From Streptomyces sp. NBC_01463 (lineage in GTDB: Bacteria; Actinomycetota; Actinomycetes; Streptomycetales; Streptomycetaceae), in assembly GCA_036227345.1 (NCBI GenBank), contig CP109468.1:682001-746000 (forward strand): DNA of 64,000 nucleotides, read 5' to 3'. The notes below the pieces were generated by a model, which worked only from the letters and a program-made list of their open reading frames with translations, made no database searches and had not been told where the DNA came from. The first letter of the stretch is position 1, and each line of letters starts with the position of its first letter. The position numbers and the translations under genes were made by a program. Of the stretch, positions 11,381 to 19,752 are shown in pieces.

Positions 11381-12232
11381 TCAGTGGTCGTCCTCGTCGA
11401 AGTCGGCGACGCCGCGCTTCCAGTAACCGGTGATGTCGTGGTCGGCCTTCTCCAGGCGCAACGCGTCGCGGACCCATCGCCGCAGGGGCTTGATCTGCCC
11501 GGCCTCGCCGGCGGCCCACACGTACACGCGCTCGCCCTCGGGCACGGTCACCGAGGTGACGGCCCGCTCCAGCGCGTCCCCGGCCCCCGCCGCGAGATCC
11601 CCGCGGTGCAGCCAGCGCACCTCGAACCCCTCGGGGGCGGACAGGCCGATCTCCTCGGTGGCATCGGCGACTTCGACGAACGCCCAGCCCTTCGCACTTC
11701 TGGGCAGCTCCTCCAGCCTGCGCGCGATGGCGGGCAGGGCGGTGATGTCACCCGCGAGCAGGAAGCGGTCGTAGGTGTCGGGGACGATCAGCCCGCCGGG
11801 GGGCCCGGCGAGGTGCATGCCGTCGCCCGGCCGGGCCTCGCGCGCCCAGTCCGACGCGAGCCCGCCGTCGTGCGCGGCGATGTCGATGTCGATCTCGCCG
11901 GCCACCGGGTCGTAGCGGCGGACGGTGTACTCGCGCGAGGTGAGCGCCGGGCGCGGCCAGCGCAGCATCGACCCGTTCCGCTCGGGCAGCCTGAGCGTGC
12001 CGTCCGGGTCGGGGAAGATCAGTTTCACGTGTTCATCGGGTGCGTGCGCCTCGAAGCCCTCGGTGCCCGGCCCGCCCAGGGTCACGCGCAGCAGGCCGGA
12101 GCCGACACTCGTGACGCGTACGACCTCGGTCCGCCGGATACCGATCGGGTAGCCCACCTTCTCGGCATGGAGACCGGCCCGGACCTCTGCGATCCGGTCC
12201 AGGTGCCGGCCCCGGTGATCGACCCGGCTCAC
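11381..12232 (-). CDS. Siderophore-interacting protein, FAD-dependent ferric-siderophore reductase (ViuB/SIP family)
   Basis: 283-residue cytosolic flavoprotein that reduces Fe(III)-siderophore to release iron. It has an N-terminal FAD-binding barrel with the REYTVRRYD motif, AAHDGGLASDWA, then PPGG and LLAGDITALPAI, and the C-terminal SIP domain with VWAAGEAGQIKPLRRW and DITGYWKRG. The GTG start at 12232 overlaps the stop of the carrier-protein gene (GTGA). A much longer in-frame ORF reading into the carrier gene was rejected. It is co-transcribed with the carrier behind the second iron box. Confidence 0.94.
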   Translation of the reverse strand: MSRVDHRGRHLDRIAEVRAGLHAEKVGYPIGIRRTEVVRVTSVGSGLLRVTLGGPGTEGFEAHAPDEHVKLIFPDPDGTLRLPERNGSMLRWPRPALTSREYTVRRYDPVAGEIDIDIAAHDGGLASDWAREARPGDGMHLAGPPGGLIVPDTYDRFLLAGDITALPAIARRLEELPRSAKGWAFVEVADATEEIGLSAPEGFEVRWLHRGDLAAGAGDALERAVTSVTVPEGERVYVWAAGEAGQIKPLRRWVRDALRLEKADHDITGYWKRGVADFDEDDH

Positions 12233-12468
12233 GCCTTCACACCCGTCAGCAATGCTGTCCAGTGGGCCAGTTCGGGGAGTTCGAAGAGATCGGGGAACTC
12301 CAGCGCGGTGGCTCCCGCGGCCCGCCAGCGCTCGACCAGGACCATGATCCGCACCGAGTCCAGGCCGAGGTCGACCAGGTTCTCGTCGGGCGCGATCCCG
12401 TCGGGGTCGCAGCCGAGCAGCTCCGCTATGTCGGCGCGGATGCGTTCGGGCGACAAGGTCTGACTCAT
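12229..12468 (-). CDS. Free-standing aryl/acyl carrier protein of the siderophore pathway
   Basis: 79 residues with the phosphopantetheine site GLDSVRIM (Ser38). The helix-3 region LVERWRAAG and the C-terminal LAHW segment resemble the aryl carrier domain of EntB/DhbB rather than a fatty-acid ACP. Start ATG at 12468 has GGAGGAG upstream. In a siderophore locus such a carrier would load dihydroxybenzoate or salicylate and feed the N-terminal C domain of the NRPS. No isochorismatase domain is attached and no aryl-acid synthesis genes are in this window, so those must lie elsewhere. Assignment as aryl carrier is an inference from motif similarity. Confidence 0.85.
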   Translation of the reverse strand: MSQTLSPERIRADIAELLGCDPDGIAPDENLVDLGLDSVRIMVLVERWRAAGATALEFPDLFELPELAHWTALLTGVKA

Positions 12469-12533
12469 CGGACGACTCCTCCGGGGCGGACGCCGGCATG
12501 ACGCCTCCCCCTCTCCACCCGGGCCACCTTGAC

Positions 12534-12552
12534 TCAGGTAAGGCTAACCTAA
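12534..12552. promoter_or_regulatory. Iron box (DmdR1/IdeR operator) for the carrier-SIP operon
   Basis: 19-bp site reading TCAGGTAAGGCTAACCTAA on the plus strand, 65 bp upstream of the carrier ATG. It has the two-overlapping-halves structure of actinobacterial iron boxes. Confidence 0.9.
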
Positions 12553-12618
12553 CATTCACGAGTACCGGTGTGGCAAGACGCCTCGATCCCCCGGCCCCGC
12601 TCCCCCGCCCCGCGCGAC

Positions 12619-12637
12619 CTGATTGACCGTCAATCAG
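12619..12637. promoter_or_regulatory. Perfect 19-bp palindrome, probable operator
   Basis: CTGATTGAC-C-GTCAATCAG has perfect 9-bp arms around one central base. It lies alone in the 493-bp gap between the divergent carrier gene and the dioxygenase, 178 bp before the first leader peptide. The form suits a dimeric TetR- or GntR-type repressor. The regulator is not identifiable here. Confidence 0.6.
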
Positions 12638-12815
12638 TGCTCCACGCAGCTTCCATGCAGCCGGGCCCGGCCGGCGCACGGATTCTTCATGCGAGTGAAA
12701 CGATGCGGCCGGACCTGCGTCGCAGGGCTCGTGCCGCCGCGGGAAAGGGGCCGCCGGACGCCGGGAACGGCCGCACGCCCTCGCCGCGGCCCGGCCGTCC
12801 GTCTACCGTGGCCGG

Positions 12816-12893
12816 GTGACCGACAACGTCCTGTACCGCAGATTGCACGTGGATCTGGGGCGCACCAGCGCCTCCCTCTGTCGCCGCGCCTGA
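12816..12893 (+). CDS. Short leader peptide (RLHVDLGRTSASLC type), probable attenuator upstream of the dioxygenase
   Basis: 25 codons from GTG at 12816 to TGA at 12893. The core HVDLGRTSASLCRRA matches the actinobacterial family of putative leader peptides with an (R)HxDLxRxxSxxC core, which I recall occurring before sulfur and cysteine genes. There is no ribosome-binding site, but TACCGT at 12804-12809 could be a -10 box placing the transcript start at the GTG, giving a leaderless message. It ends 68 nt before the dioxygenase ATG. A single Cys near the end fits cysteine-sensing attenuation. Confidence 0.75.
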   Translation: MTDNVLYRRLHVDLGRTSASLCRRA

Positions 12894-12961
12894 CACCCGT
12901 CCGCGCCGCCGCACTCCGTGCCGCGCGCGTCCGTCCCGCACGACCACACAGGGAGTTGGGC

Positions 12962-13777
12962 ATGACCACCGTCACACGTCACGAGATACGTCGCGCAGGA
13001 CCCAGGTTCGGCGCCGAGGTGTTCGGCGTCGACCTCACCCGGCCCGTCGACGACGCCACCGCGCAGGAGCTGCGCCAGGCCTTCGAGGACCACAAGGTCC
13101 TGGTGTTCCGGAACCAGCACCTGACACCCGATCAGCACGTTGCGGCCGTCAGCATCTTCGCGGACCCGTTCGACCACCCCACCGCCGTGAAGGACGCGGC
13201 CAACCCGCTGGTCTACCCGTACAACGTCAAGCAGACCGGCAAGGCGAGCACCTGGCACATCGGGGGTCTGTGGCGGAGCCCGGTGTTCGCCATCGAGTCG
13301 CTCACCTACGAGGAGGTGCCCGAGCTCGGCGGGCACACGCTGTGGGCCGATCTCCAGACGGCGTACGACGATCTGTCGGAGCCGTTCAAGGTGCTGCTGG
13401 AATCGGTGAACGCCGTCTACGACGGCGATCCGGAGAACTATGCCCAGGGCAGCAAGCGGACCGCCGTCGGGGAGACCGTCGAGCACCCGGTCGTCCTGGC
13501 GCACCCGGACACCGGCCGCAAGGGCCTGTTCATCAGCAGTTCGGCACTCCGGCTCACCGGTGTCACACCTGCCGAGTCCAAGGCGCTGCTCGACCACCTG
13601 CTCCGGCACGCCTCCTCCCCGGACTACACGATCCGGTTCGGCTGGAATCCCGGTGACTTCGTGCTGTGGGACAACCGGGCGACCTGGCACTACGCCGTGG
13701 ACGACTACGGCAACGGCGCCCGGGTCTACCGCAAGGTCATCGGCGTGGAGCGCCAGGGGACCGCTGCCGCCTCCTGA
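12962..13777 (+). CDS. TauD/TfdA-family Fe(II)/2-oxoglutarate enzyme with HxG in place of HxD
   Basis: 271 residues with AGGGAG before ATG 12962. The family fold is clear: FGVDLTRPVD, KVLVFRNQHLTPDQHV, EVPELGGHTLWADLQTAYDDLS, EHPVVLAHPDTGRKGLF and WDNRATWHYAVDDY. The distal His (His243) and the 2-oxoglutarate-binding Arg region (Arg254/Arg257) are present. The proximal motif, WHTD in TauD, reads WHIG here (His99, Gly101), so the metal-binding Asp is missing. Asp-to-Gly/Ala at this point is the hallmark of non-haem iron halogenases (SyrB2, WelO5, BesD). Here it could mean halogenation, other radical chemistry or loss of function. The leader peptide suggests sulfur regulation and a sulfonate-related ancestor. 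Confidence 0.9.
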   Translation: MTTVTRHEIRRAGPRFGAEVFGVDLTRPVDDATAQELRQAFEDHKVLVFRNQHLTPDQHVAAVSIFADPFDHPTAVKDAANPLVYPYNVKQTGKASTWHIGGLWRSPVFAIESLTYEEVPELGGHTLWADLQTAYDDLSEPFKVLLESVNAVYDGDPENYAQGSKRTAVGETVEHPVVLAHPDTGRKGLFISSSALRLTGVTPAESKALLDHLLRHASSPDYTIRFGWNPGDFVLWDNRATWHYAVDDYGNGARVYRKVIGVERQGTAAAS

Positions 13778-13795
13778 GGCTTCGCAGCCGTCACG

Positions 13796-13827
13796 CGTGG
13801 GCACGTCCAGCGGTGGGCGTGCCCACG
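13796..13827 (+). terminator. Stem-loop after the dioxygenase
   Basis: CGTGGGCACG and CGTGCCCACG form a perfect 10-bp stem with a 12-nt loop, 18 nt after the dioxygenase stop. There is no T-tract, as is common in Streptomyces. It would separate the dioxygenase from the next leader and transporter. Confidence 0.6.
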
Positions 13828-14006
13828 CGGCCCTGTCGTGCCCGCCCCTGGACGGGCACCGTGTTTCACCTGTGCGAACAGCGGGTGTGCTGCCCCGGAA
13901 GCCGCTTCTCACAAGGGTGTTCGGGCTGATACGTTGCGCCGCATCGTCCCTCGGGGACGGTGCTGCCGTGCTCGACGCCGCTGTGCTCGAAGGGACCGCG
14001 CCACTC

Positions 14007-14150
14007 ATGCCGTACCAGCCGAACGCCGCCGGGGCCACATCCCCCAGCCGTGTCGCCGGTACGCGCTGCGCCACCTTCATCGGCGCCCGCCTCGCGGCCC
14101 GCAGGCACATCGATCTGCACCGCGTCTCCAGCGCCATCTGTCAGGCCTGA
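14007..14150 (+). CDS. Leader peptide (RRHIDLHRVSSAIC type) upstream of the peptide/sulfur ABC transporter
   Basis: 47 codons from ATG 14007, ending ARRHIDLHRVSSAICQA. The last 16 residues match the same RxHxDLxRxxSxxC core as the peptide at 12816-12893. AGGGA lies 11 nt upstream. It stops 119 nt before the binding-protein gene. Two members of this family within 1.3 kb argue that the dioxygenase and the importer belong to one nutritional regulon. The true start could be internal, since only the C-terminal core is conserved. Confidence 0.72.
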   Translation: MPYQPNAAGATSPSRVAGTRCATFIGARLAARRHIDLHRVSSAICQA

Positions 14151-14269
14151 CGTCCCTCACCGCTTGACCACCGGCCCGCTTCACGGCCCCGCCTCCGCGC
14201 GCGGACACCGTCGTCCGTGCAGAGCGCCGCCGTGCCCGGCCTCCTTCCTCTTCAGCTGGAGAACCGCTG

Positions 14270-15886
14270 ATGTCCGACCCACGCCGCCGGCCTCGCCGTG
14301 TCCTGACCTCCCTCACCGCCGTCACCGTCCTGTCCCTCGCGGCCGGTGCGTGCTCCTCGTCCAGCGCGGACAGCCCTGGCGGCTCGACCCCGCACTCCGG
14401 CGGGCACCTGACCTTCGCCCTGGCCTCCGACCCCATCTGCATCGACCCGCAGCAGGCGGGCAACAACGACGCCCTCTACCCCGCCCGTCAGCTCGTCGAC
14501 TCGCTGACCGACCAGGACCCCCGGACGGGCAGGATCGTGCCCTGGCTGGCGAAGTCCTGGAAGGTGAGCAAGGACGCGACGACGTTCACCTTCACCCTCC
14601 GCGAGGGAGCCACCTTCAGCGACGGCACCCCGGTGAACGCGCGGGCGGTCAAGGACAACTTCGACGGGATCGTGAAGCTGGGCGCGAAGGCAGTCCTCGG
14701 CAGCGGGTACCTGGCGGGGTACAAGGGCACCACCGTGGTCGACGAGCACACCGCCGAGGTGGCCTTCGCCGCCCCCAACGCCCAGTTCCTCCAGGCGACA
14801 TCGACGTTCACCCTCGGGCTGCTCGCCGCGTCCACGGTGAAGCTGCCGGCCGAGAAGCGGTGCACGGACAACCTGGTCGGCTCCGGCCCCTTCACCCTCG
14901 TCGACTACACGCCGAACAAGTCCGTCGAGGAGCGCCGGCGCGCGGGCTACACCTGGGGCTCCTCCCTGTGGAGCCGCAAGGGCCCCGCCTACCTGGACAA
15001 GCTGACCTTCAAGGTCATACCCGAGTCCGGAGTACGCACCGGCAGCCTCCAGTCCGGCCAGGTCGACGCCATCGGCGGTGTGGCGCCGCAGGACGAGCCG
15101 GGCCTGAAGAGCGCCGGCTTCTCGCTGCAGAGCCGGGCCAACCCCGGACTGCCGTTCGCACTCACGGCGAACGTGGCACGGCCGATCACCAAGGACCTCA
15201 GGGTCCGCCGGGCGATCCAGAAGATCATCGACCGCCAGGAGATCGTCGACACGGTACTGAGCGGCAGCTACGAACCGGCCACCAGCTCCCTGGCGAGCAC
15301 CACCAGCGGTTACAAGGACCTGAGCGCACAGCTCGGCCACGATGTGGCGGGCGCCGAGAAGCTCCTCGACGCGGCGGGCTGGCGGACCGGCTCCGACGGC
15401 ATCCGCACCAAGGACGGCAGGAAGCTCTCGCTCAAGGTCATCTGGGGCGCCAACTTCGGGCCGAACCAGACCGCCCTGGAGCTGATCCAGCAGCAGCTGA
15501 AGAAGTCCGGCATCCGCATCACCCTGCAATCCGCCACGATCGGCGACTTCATCGCGCTCCGGCAGAAGGGCGACTACGACTTCTCCTGGGGCAACACGAC
15601 ACGGGTGGACCCCGACATCCTGCGCACCGGCTTCTCCGGCAAGCTGCTCAACTTCGGGCACCTCGCCGACCGCGAACTGGACGGCGTGCTGGACGAGCAG
15701 GCGTCGGAGAGCGATCCGGCGGCGCGCGCGGCGCACGTGGCCCGGGCCCAGAAGCTCGTGCTGGACAAGGCCTACCAGATCCCCGTCTTCGAACTCACCA
15801 CCGTGCTCGGCCTGTCCGGGAAGGTCCACGACCTGGACTTCGAGGCCTCGTCGCGGCTGCAGTTCCACGAGACGTGGCTGTCATGA
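14270..15886 (+). CDS. Oligopeptide/nickel-type ABC transporter substrate-binding lipoprotein (family 5)
   Basis: 538-residue extracytoplasmic solute receptor. Signal with lipobox-like AAGAC (Cys28) and a Ser-rich tether. The SBP_bac_5 signature follows: HLTFALASDPICIDPQ, YPARQLVDSLT, PWLAKSWKVSKD, TFTLREGATFSDGTPV and, later, DLRVRRAIQKIIDRQEIV. The gene overlaps the first permease start by 3 nt (ATGA). The family binds peptides, Ni chelates, glutathione or other solutes. The leader peptide upstream points to a sulfur-containing ligand, an inference. Confidence 0.93.
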   Translation: MSDPRRRPRRVLTSLTAVTVLSLAAGACSSSSADSPGGSTPHSGGHLTFALASDPICIDPQQAGNNDALYPARQLVDSLTDQDPRTGRIVPWLAKSWKVSKDATTFTFTLREGATFSDGTPVNARAVKDNFDGIVKLGAKAVLGSGYLAGYKGTTVVDEHTAEVAFAAPNAQFLQATSTFTLGLLAASTVKLPAEKRCTDNLVGSGPFTLVDYTPNKSVEERRRAGYTWGSSLWSRKGPAYLDKLTFKVIPESGVRTGSLQSGQVDAIGGVAPQDEPGLKSAGFSLQSRANPGLPFALTANVARPITKDLRVRRAIQKIIDRQEIVDTVLSGSYEPATSSLASTTSGYKDLSAQLGHDVAGAEKLLDAAGWRTGSDGIRTKDGRKLSLKVIWGANFGPNQTALELIQQQLKKSGIRITLQSATIGDFIALRQKGDYDFSWGNTTRVDPDILRTGFSGKLLNFGHLADRELDGVLDEQASESDPAARAAHVARAQKLVLDKAYQIPVFELTTVLGLSGKVHDLDFEASSRLQFHETWLS

Positions 15887-16833
15887 CGCGCTATCTGACG
15901 GGACGCCTCCTCCAGGCGGTCCTCGTCCTCTGGGCGGCGTTCACCCTGTCCTTCGGAGTGCTGTACCTGCTGCCGGGCGACCCGGTCTCCATCATGGCGG
16001 CGGGCGGCGGCGACACGAACGACATCAGCCCGGAGCAGCTCGCCGAACTCAGGAAGACGTACGGGCTCGACAAACCGGTCCTCGAACAGTACGTCTCCCA
16101 GCTCCGGCACGCCCTGCAGGGCGACTTCGGGATCTCGGTGCAGAGCGGCGAGAAGGTCGGCCACATGATCGGCACGGCGCTGCCGGACACTCTCCGGCTG
16201 ACGTCCGGTGCGCTGCTCCTGGCACTGGTGCTGGGCGGGGCCACCGCCCTGCTCGGCACGTACACCCAGTGGCGCTGGCTGCGGCAGGTGCTGCTGTCGC
16301 TGCCGGCGCTCGGGGTGTCGGCGCCGACGTTCCTGGTCGGTCTCGTGCTGGTGCAGATCGTCTCGTTCCGCTGGGGGCTGCTGCCCGCCGTCGGCAACGA
16401 GGGGTTCGACAGCCTGGTCCTCCCGATGATCACCCTGGCCCTGCCCACCGGTGCGGTGCTCGCGCAGGTCTTCGCCAAGAGCCTGCGGACCACCCTGTCC
16501 GAACCGTACGTGGAGACCGCGCTGGCCAAGGGCGCGAGCCGGGGACGCGTGCACTTCCGGCACGCCACCCGCAACGCCTCCATCCCTCCCCTGACCGTGG
16601 TCGGGATGCTCGTCGGCAACCTGCTGGCGGGGTCGGTGGTCGTGGAGACGGTGTTCTCCCGGACCGGCGTGGGACGCATCACCGCCACGGCGGTGGCCTC
16701 CCAGGACATTCCGGTGGTCCAGGGGCTGGTCGTGTTCGGCGCGCTCGTGTTCGTCCTGGCGAACCTGGCGGTCGATCTCGTCTACCCCCTGCTCGATCCC
16801 CGGATCACCACATCGGCGGCGGTGGCACGATGA
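15883..16833 (+). CDS. DppB/OppB-type ABC permease
   Basis: 316 residues, about six membrane spans, beginning [19 protein letters not shown] as OppB-type permeases do. It has LPGDPV early, an extracytoplasmic loop with [10 protein letters not shown], and the EAA-type coupling segment [20 protein letters not shown] near residue 205. Start overlaps the receptor stop (ATGA) and its own stop overlaps the next permease start. Confidence 0.95.
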   Translation: MTRYLTGRLLQAVLVLWAAFTLSFGVLYLLPGDPVSIMAAGGGDTNDISPEQLAELRKTYGLDKPVLEQYVSQLRHALQGDFGISVQSGEKVGHMIGTALPDTLRLTSGALLLALVLGGATALLGTYTQWRWLRQVLLSLPALGVSAPTFLVGLVLVQIVSFRWGLLPAVGNEGFDSLVLPMITLALPTGAVLAQVFAKSLRTTLSEPYVETALAKGASRGRVHFRHATRNASIPPLTVVGMLVGNLLAGSVVVETVFSRTGVGRITATAVASQDIPVVQGLVVFGALVFVLANLAVDLVYPLLDPRITTSAAVAR

Positions 16834-17753
16834 CCGGACTCCTCACTCCCGGGACACTGACCGGGCCGGCCCTGCAGCCGCACGCCCCGGACCCCGGACC
16901 GTCCGTCCGGGACGGTGCCGGGCAACGGGTCCGGCGCTCGGCCCGGTTCCTGCTGCGCCGCCCCGGGCTCGTCCTGTCGCTCGTCCTGCTGGCGCTGGTG
17001 CTCGTATCGGCATTCTTCCCCGGCGTGTTCACCTCGCAGGACCCCCTGGCCGGGGTCCCCCGCGACAAGCTCCAGGGCCCCGGCGCCGGCCACCTCTTCG
17101 GCACCGACCAGCTGGGCCGCGATCTGTTCTCGCGGGTGGTGCACGGATCGTCGCTGTCGCTGCGGGCGACGGTCCTGGCGGTCGCGGTGGGCCTCGTGGG
17201 CGGATCGCTGACCGGGCTGCTCGCCGGCTATCTCGGCGGCTGGGTCGACGCCGTCCTGATGCGCGGCGCGGACGTCCTGCTGTCCATCCCGAACCTGCTG
17301 CTGTCCATGGCCGTGGTGACGGCCCTGGGGTTCGGCACGGTCAACGTCGCGATCGCCGTGGGCATCACCAGCGTGGCCGGTTTCGCCCGCATCATGCGCT
17401 CCGAGGTGCTGCGGGTGCGCGGCGCGGTGTACGTGGAGGCGGCGCGGGCCTCCGGGGCGCGCTGGTACTCGGTGCTGGTGCGCCGCGTGCTGCCGAACGC
17501 CTCGGGCCCGGTCCTGGTGTACGCCGCCGTCGACTTCGGCGCCGTCGTCCTCCAGGTGTCGTCGCTCAGCTTCCTGGGGTACGGGGCGACGCCACCGGCC
17601 CCCGAATGGGGGGCACTGGTCTCGGGCGGCCGGGACTACCTGGCCACGGCGTGGTGGCTGACCGCCCTGCCCGGACTGACCATCGCGGCCACGGTGCTGG
17701 CCGCCAACCGGATCTCGCGCGCGCTCGACGGCGAAGACAGGAAGACACCATGA
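16830..17753 (+). CDS. DppC/OppC-type ABC permease
   Basis: 307 residues. Cytoplasmic N-terminus of about 45 residues, then a first span, [20 protein letters not shown] (the OppC-type segment), and coupling motif [24 protein letters not shown] overlaps at both ends show translational coupling with the first permease and the ATPase. Confidence 0.95.
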   Translation: MTGLLTPGTLTGPALQPHAPDPGPSVRDGAGQRVRRSARFLLRRPGLVLSLVLLALVLVSAFFPGVFTSQDPLAGVPRDKLQGPGAGHLFGTDQLGRDLFSRVVHGSSLSLRATVLAVAVGLVGGSLTGLLAGYLGGWVDAVLMRGADVLLSIPNLLLSMAVVTALGFGTVNVAIAVGITSVAGFARIMRSEVLRVRGAVYVEAARASGARWYSVLVRRVLPNASGPVLVYAAVDFGAVVLQVSSLSFLGYGATPPAPEWGALVSGGRDYLATAWWLTALPGLTIAATVLAANRISRALDGEDRKTP

Positions 17754-19459
17754 GCGACGAACCACTCCTCGACGTCCGCGGGTTGCAGGTCTCCTACCGC
17801 ACCCGGGGAGGCGTCGTACCGGCCGTGCAAGGGGTCGGCCTGACCGTACGGCCCGGCGAAGTCGTCGCCGTCGTGGGCGAGTCGGGCTCCGGCAAGAGCA
17901 CGACCGCGCACGCGCTGATCGGGCTGCTCCCGGCGGGCGGCGCGCTGGAGGCCGGGCAGATCCTCTTCGACGGGACCGATCTGGCCCGGGTGAAGGACAA
18001 GGAGCTCCGGGCCCTGCGCGGCCGGGACATCGGGCTGATCCCGCAGGATCCGATGGTCTCCCTCAACCCGGTGCAGCGCATCGGTCCGCAGGTCGCCGAG
18101 GTGCTGCGGATCCACGGTCTCGCCGACCGGGAGTCGGCGGCGGCCCGGTCCGTGGAGATCCTGGGCCAGGCCGGTCTGCCCGACCCCGGGGTGCGGGCCC
18201 GGCAGTATCCGCACGAGCTGTCGGGCGGGATGCGCCAACGGGTGCTGATCGCCGTCGCGGTGGCCGCCAGACCCCGGCTGGTGATCGCCGACGAGCCGAC
18301 GAGCGCCCTGGACGTCACGGTGCAGCGGCAGATCCTGGACCACATCGAGACGCTGACCCGGGAGTCGGGCACCGCCGTCCTGCTGATCACCCACGACCTC
18401 GGGGTCGCGGCGGACCGGGCGCAGCGGATCGTGGTCATGGCCCACGGTTCGGTCGTCGAGGCGGGAGCCACCGAGCAGGTGCTGGGCGACCCGCAGCACG
18501 CCTACACCCGGCAGTTGCTGGCGGCAGCCCCGAGCCTCGCGGGCAGCCGCCTGGTCGTGGACCGCCGGCGCACGGCCGGGCCGGCTGCTGCTGCCGGGAC
18601 GTCCGGCTCCAAGGATCCCGTCGGGACCCGGAAACCCGTCACGGTCCAGGAACCAGCCGCCGTCCAGGACCTCGTCGTCGTCCAGGACCTGGTGAAGGAC
18701 TTCCCGCTCCCCCGCCGGACGGGCGGCGCACGCACGCTCCGGGCGGTCGACCACGTCGGTTTCACCATCCGCCGCGGTGAGACGTTCGCGCTCGTGGGCG
18801 AGTCGGGCTCCGGCAAGTCGACGACCGCGCGCATGGTGGTGCGGCTGGCCGACTCCTCGGGCGGCCGGGTCGTCTTCGACGGGCAGGACATCACACGTCT
18901 GCGGGGCGGCGCGCTGCGGCGCCTGCGGCAGCGGATGCAGATCGTGTACCAGAGTCCGTACGCCTCCCTGGACCCCCGGCAGTCCGTCGCGGACGTGATC
19001 ACCGAGCCGCTGCGGGCGTTCGGTGTGGGGACCCGCGGGGAACGGGTGCGGCGCGCGGGCGAGTTGCTGGAGCGGGTGTCGCTGCCCGGCTCCGTGCTGC
19101 GGCGCAGGCCCACCGAACTGTCCGGCGGCCAGCGCCAACGGGTGGCGATCGCCCGGGCGCTGGCACTGGAGCCCGACCTCGTCGTCTGCGACGAGCCGGT
19201 GTCCGCGCTGGACGTCTCCGCGCAGGCGCAGATCCTGGAGCTGCTGGTGGACCTCCAGCGCGACCTGGGTCTGAGCTACCTGTTCATCTCCCACGACCTG
19301 GCCGTCGTACGCCAGATCGCCGACCGGGTGGGTGTGATGCGGCACGGGCGCCTGGTCGAGACGGGCACGACGGACGACATCTTCGCCGCGCCGTCCGATC
19401 CGTACACCGAGGAACTGCTCGCCGCCATCCCGGGCACCCGGAAGGCAGCGGTGCTGTGA
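17750..19459 (+). CDS. Fused double ATPase (DppD-DppF) of the peptide-type importer
   Basis: 569 residues carrying two complete ATPase domains. Domain 1 (about 5-255): [39 protein letters not shown]. Domain 2 (about 305-560): [38 protein letters not shown]. The linker at about 282-305 is rich in Val-Gln-Asp/Glu repeats. Each half has the C-terminal Opp/Dpp extension ([21 protein letters not shown]). Fusion of the two ATPases is common in actinobacteria. Last gene of the four-gene transport operon. Confidence 0.95.
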   Translation: MSDEPLLDVRGLQVSYRTRGGVVPAVQGVGLTVRPGEVVAVVGESGSGKSTTAHALIGLLPAGGALEAGQILFDGTDLARVKDKELRALRGRDIGLIPQDPMVSLNPVQRIGPQVAEVLRIHGLADRESAAARSVEILGQAGLPDPGVRARQYPHELSGGMRQRVLIAVAVAARPRLVIADEPTSALDVTVQRQILDHIETLTRESGTAVLLITHDLGVAADRAQRIVVMAHGSVVEAGATEQVLGDPQHAYTRQLLAAAPSLAGSRLVVDRRRTAGPAAAAGTSGSKDPVGTRKPVTVQEPAAVQDLVVVQDLVKDFPLPRRTGGARTLRAVDHVGFTIRRGETFALVGESGSGKSTTARMVVRLADSSGGRVVFDGQDITRLRGGALRRLRQRMQIVYQSPYASLDPRQSVADVITEPLRAFGVGTRGERVRRAGELLERVSLPGSVLRRRPTELSGGQRQRVAIARALALEPDLVVCDEPVSALDVSAQAQILELLVDLQRDLGLSYLFISHDLAVVRQIADRVGVMRHGRLVETGTTDDIFAAPSDPYTEELLAAIPGTRKAAVL

Positions 19460-19589
19460 TGCCGGTACCTGCACCGATGCCGGTGCCCCGTTCGCACGGA
19501 ACGGACCGTCAGGCAGTTGCTACTGCGCGTACGATGTGAAGAAATGACGACCCTCACGTGAGGAGAATTTTGCTGTGCGGGTTTGAAAG

Positions 19590-19735
19590 ATCACAGGATG
19601 GTCACTAGGGTCGAGCCTCGAACCTTCGCGCTATTGATCACCCATCCGGGGTGACGGCGAAGGAACCGCCGATTCCGTGCTGTCTACGGAGCCGGGGATT
19701 CTCCTCCCCCCATAGCCCGGTAGGCGGCTCGAGGA
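19590..19735 (+). promoter_or_regulatory. Probable ydaO/yuaA c-di-AMP riboswitch
   Basis: The 290-nt untranslated region before the P60 gene contains GGGGTGACGGCGAAGGAACC and, near its 3' end, ATAGCCCGGTAGGCGGC, which resemble conserved segments of the ydaO family as seen before Streptomyces cell-wall hydrolase genes. A TCACC-GGGTGA hairpin at about 19641-19655 also fits. Limits are approximate. c-di-AMP binding would lower expression of the hydrolase. Confidence 0.7.
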
Positions 19736-19752
19736 AGAAGGAGCTCGCCTTC

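Noticed and set aside
12229..12679. N-terminal extension of the siderophore-interacting protein
   Set aside because: That region is the other frame of the carrier-protein gene; the GTGA overlap start at 12232 matches the family start.
14252..15868. 538-residue minus-strand open frame
   Set aside because: Antisense of the ABC binding-protein gene, which has a clear lipobox and family motifs on the other strand.
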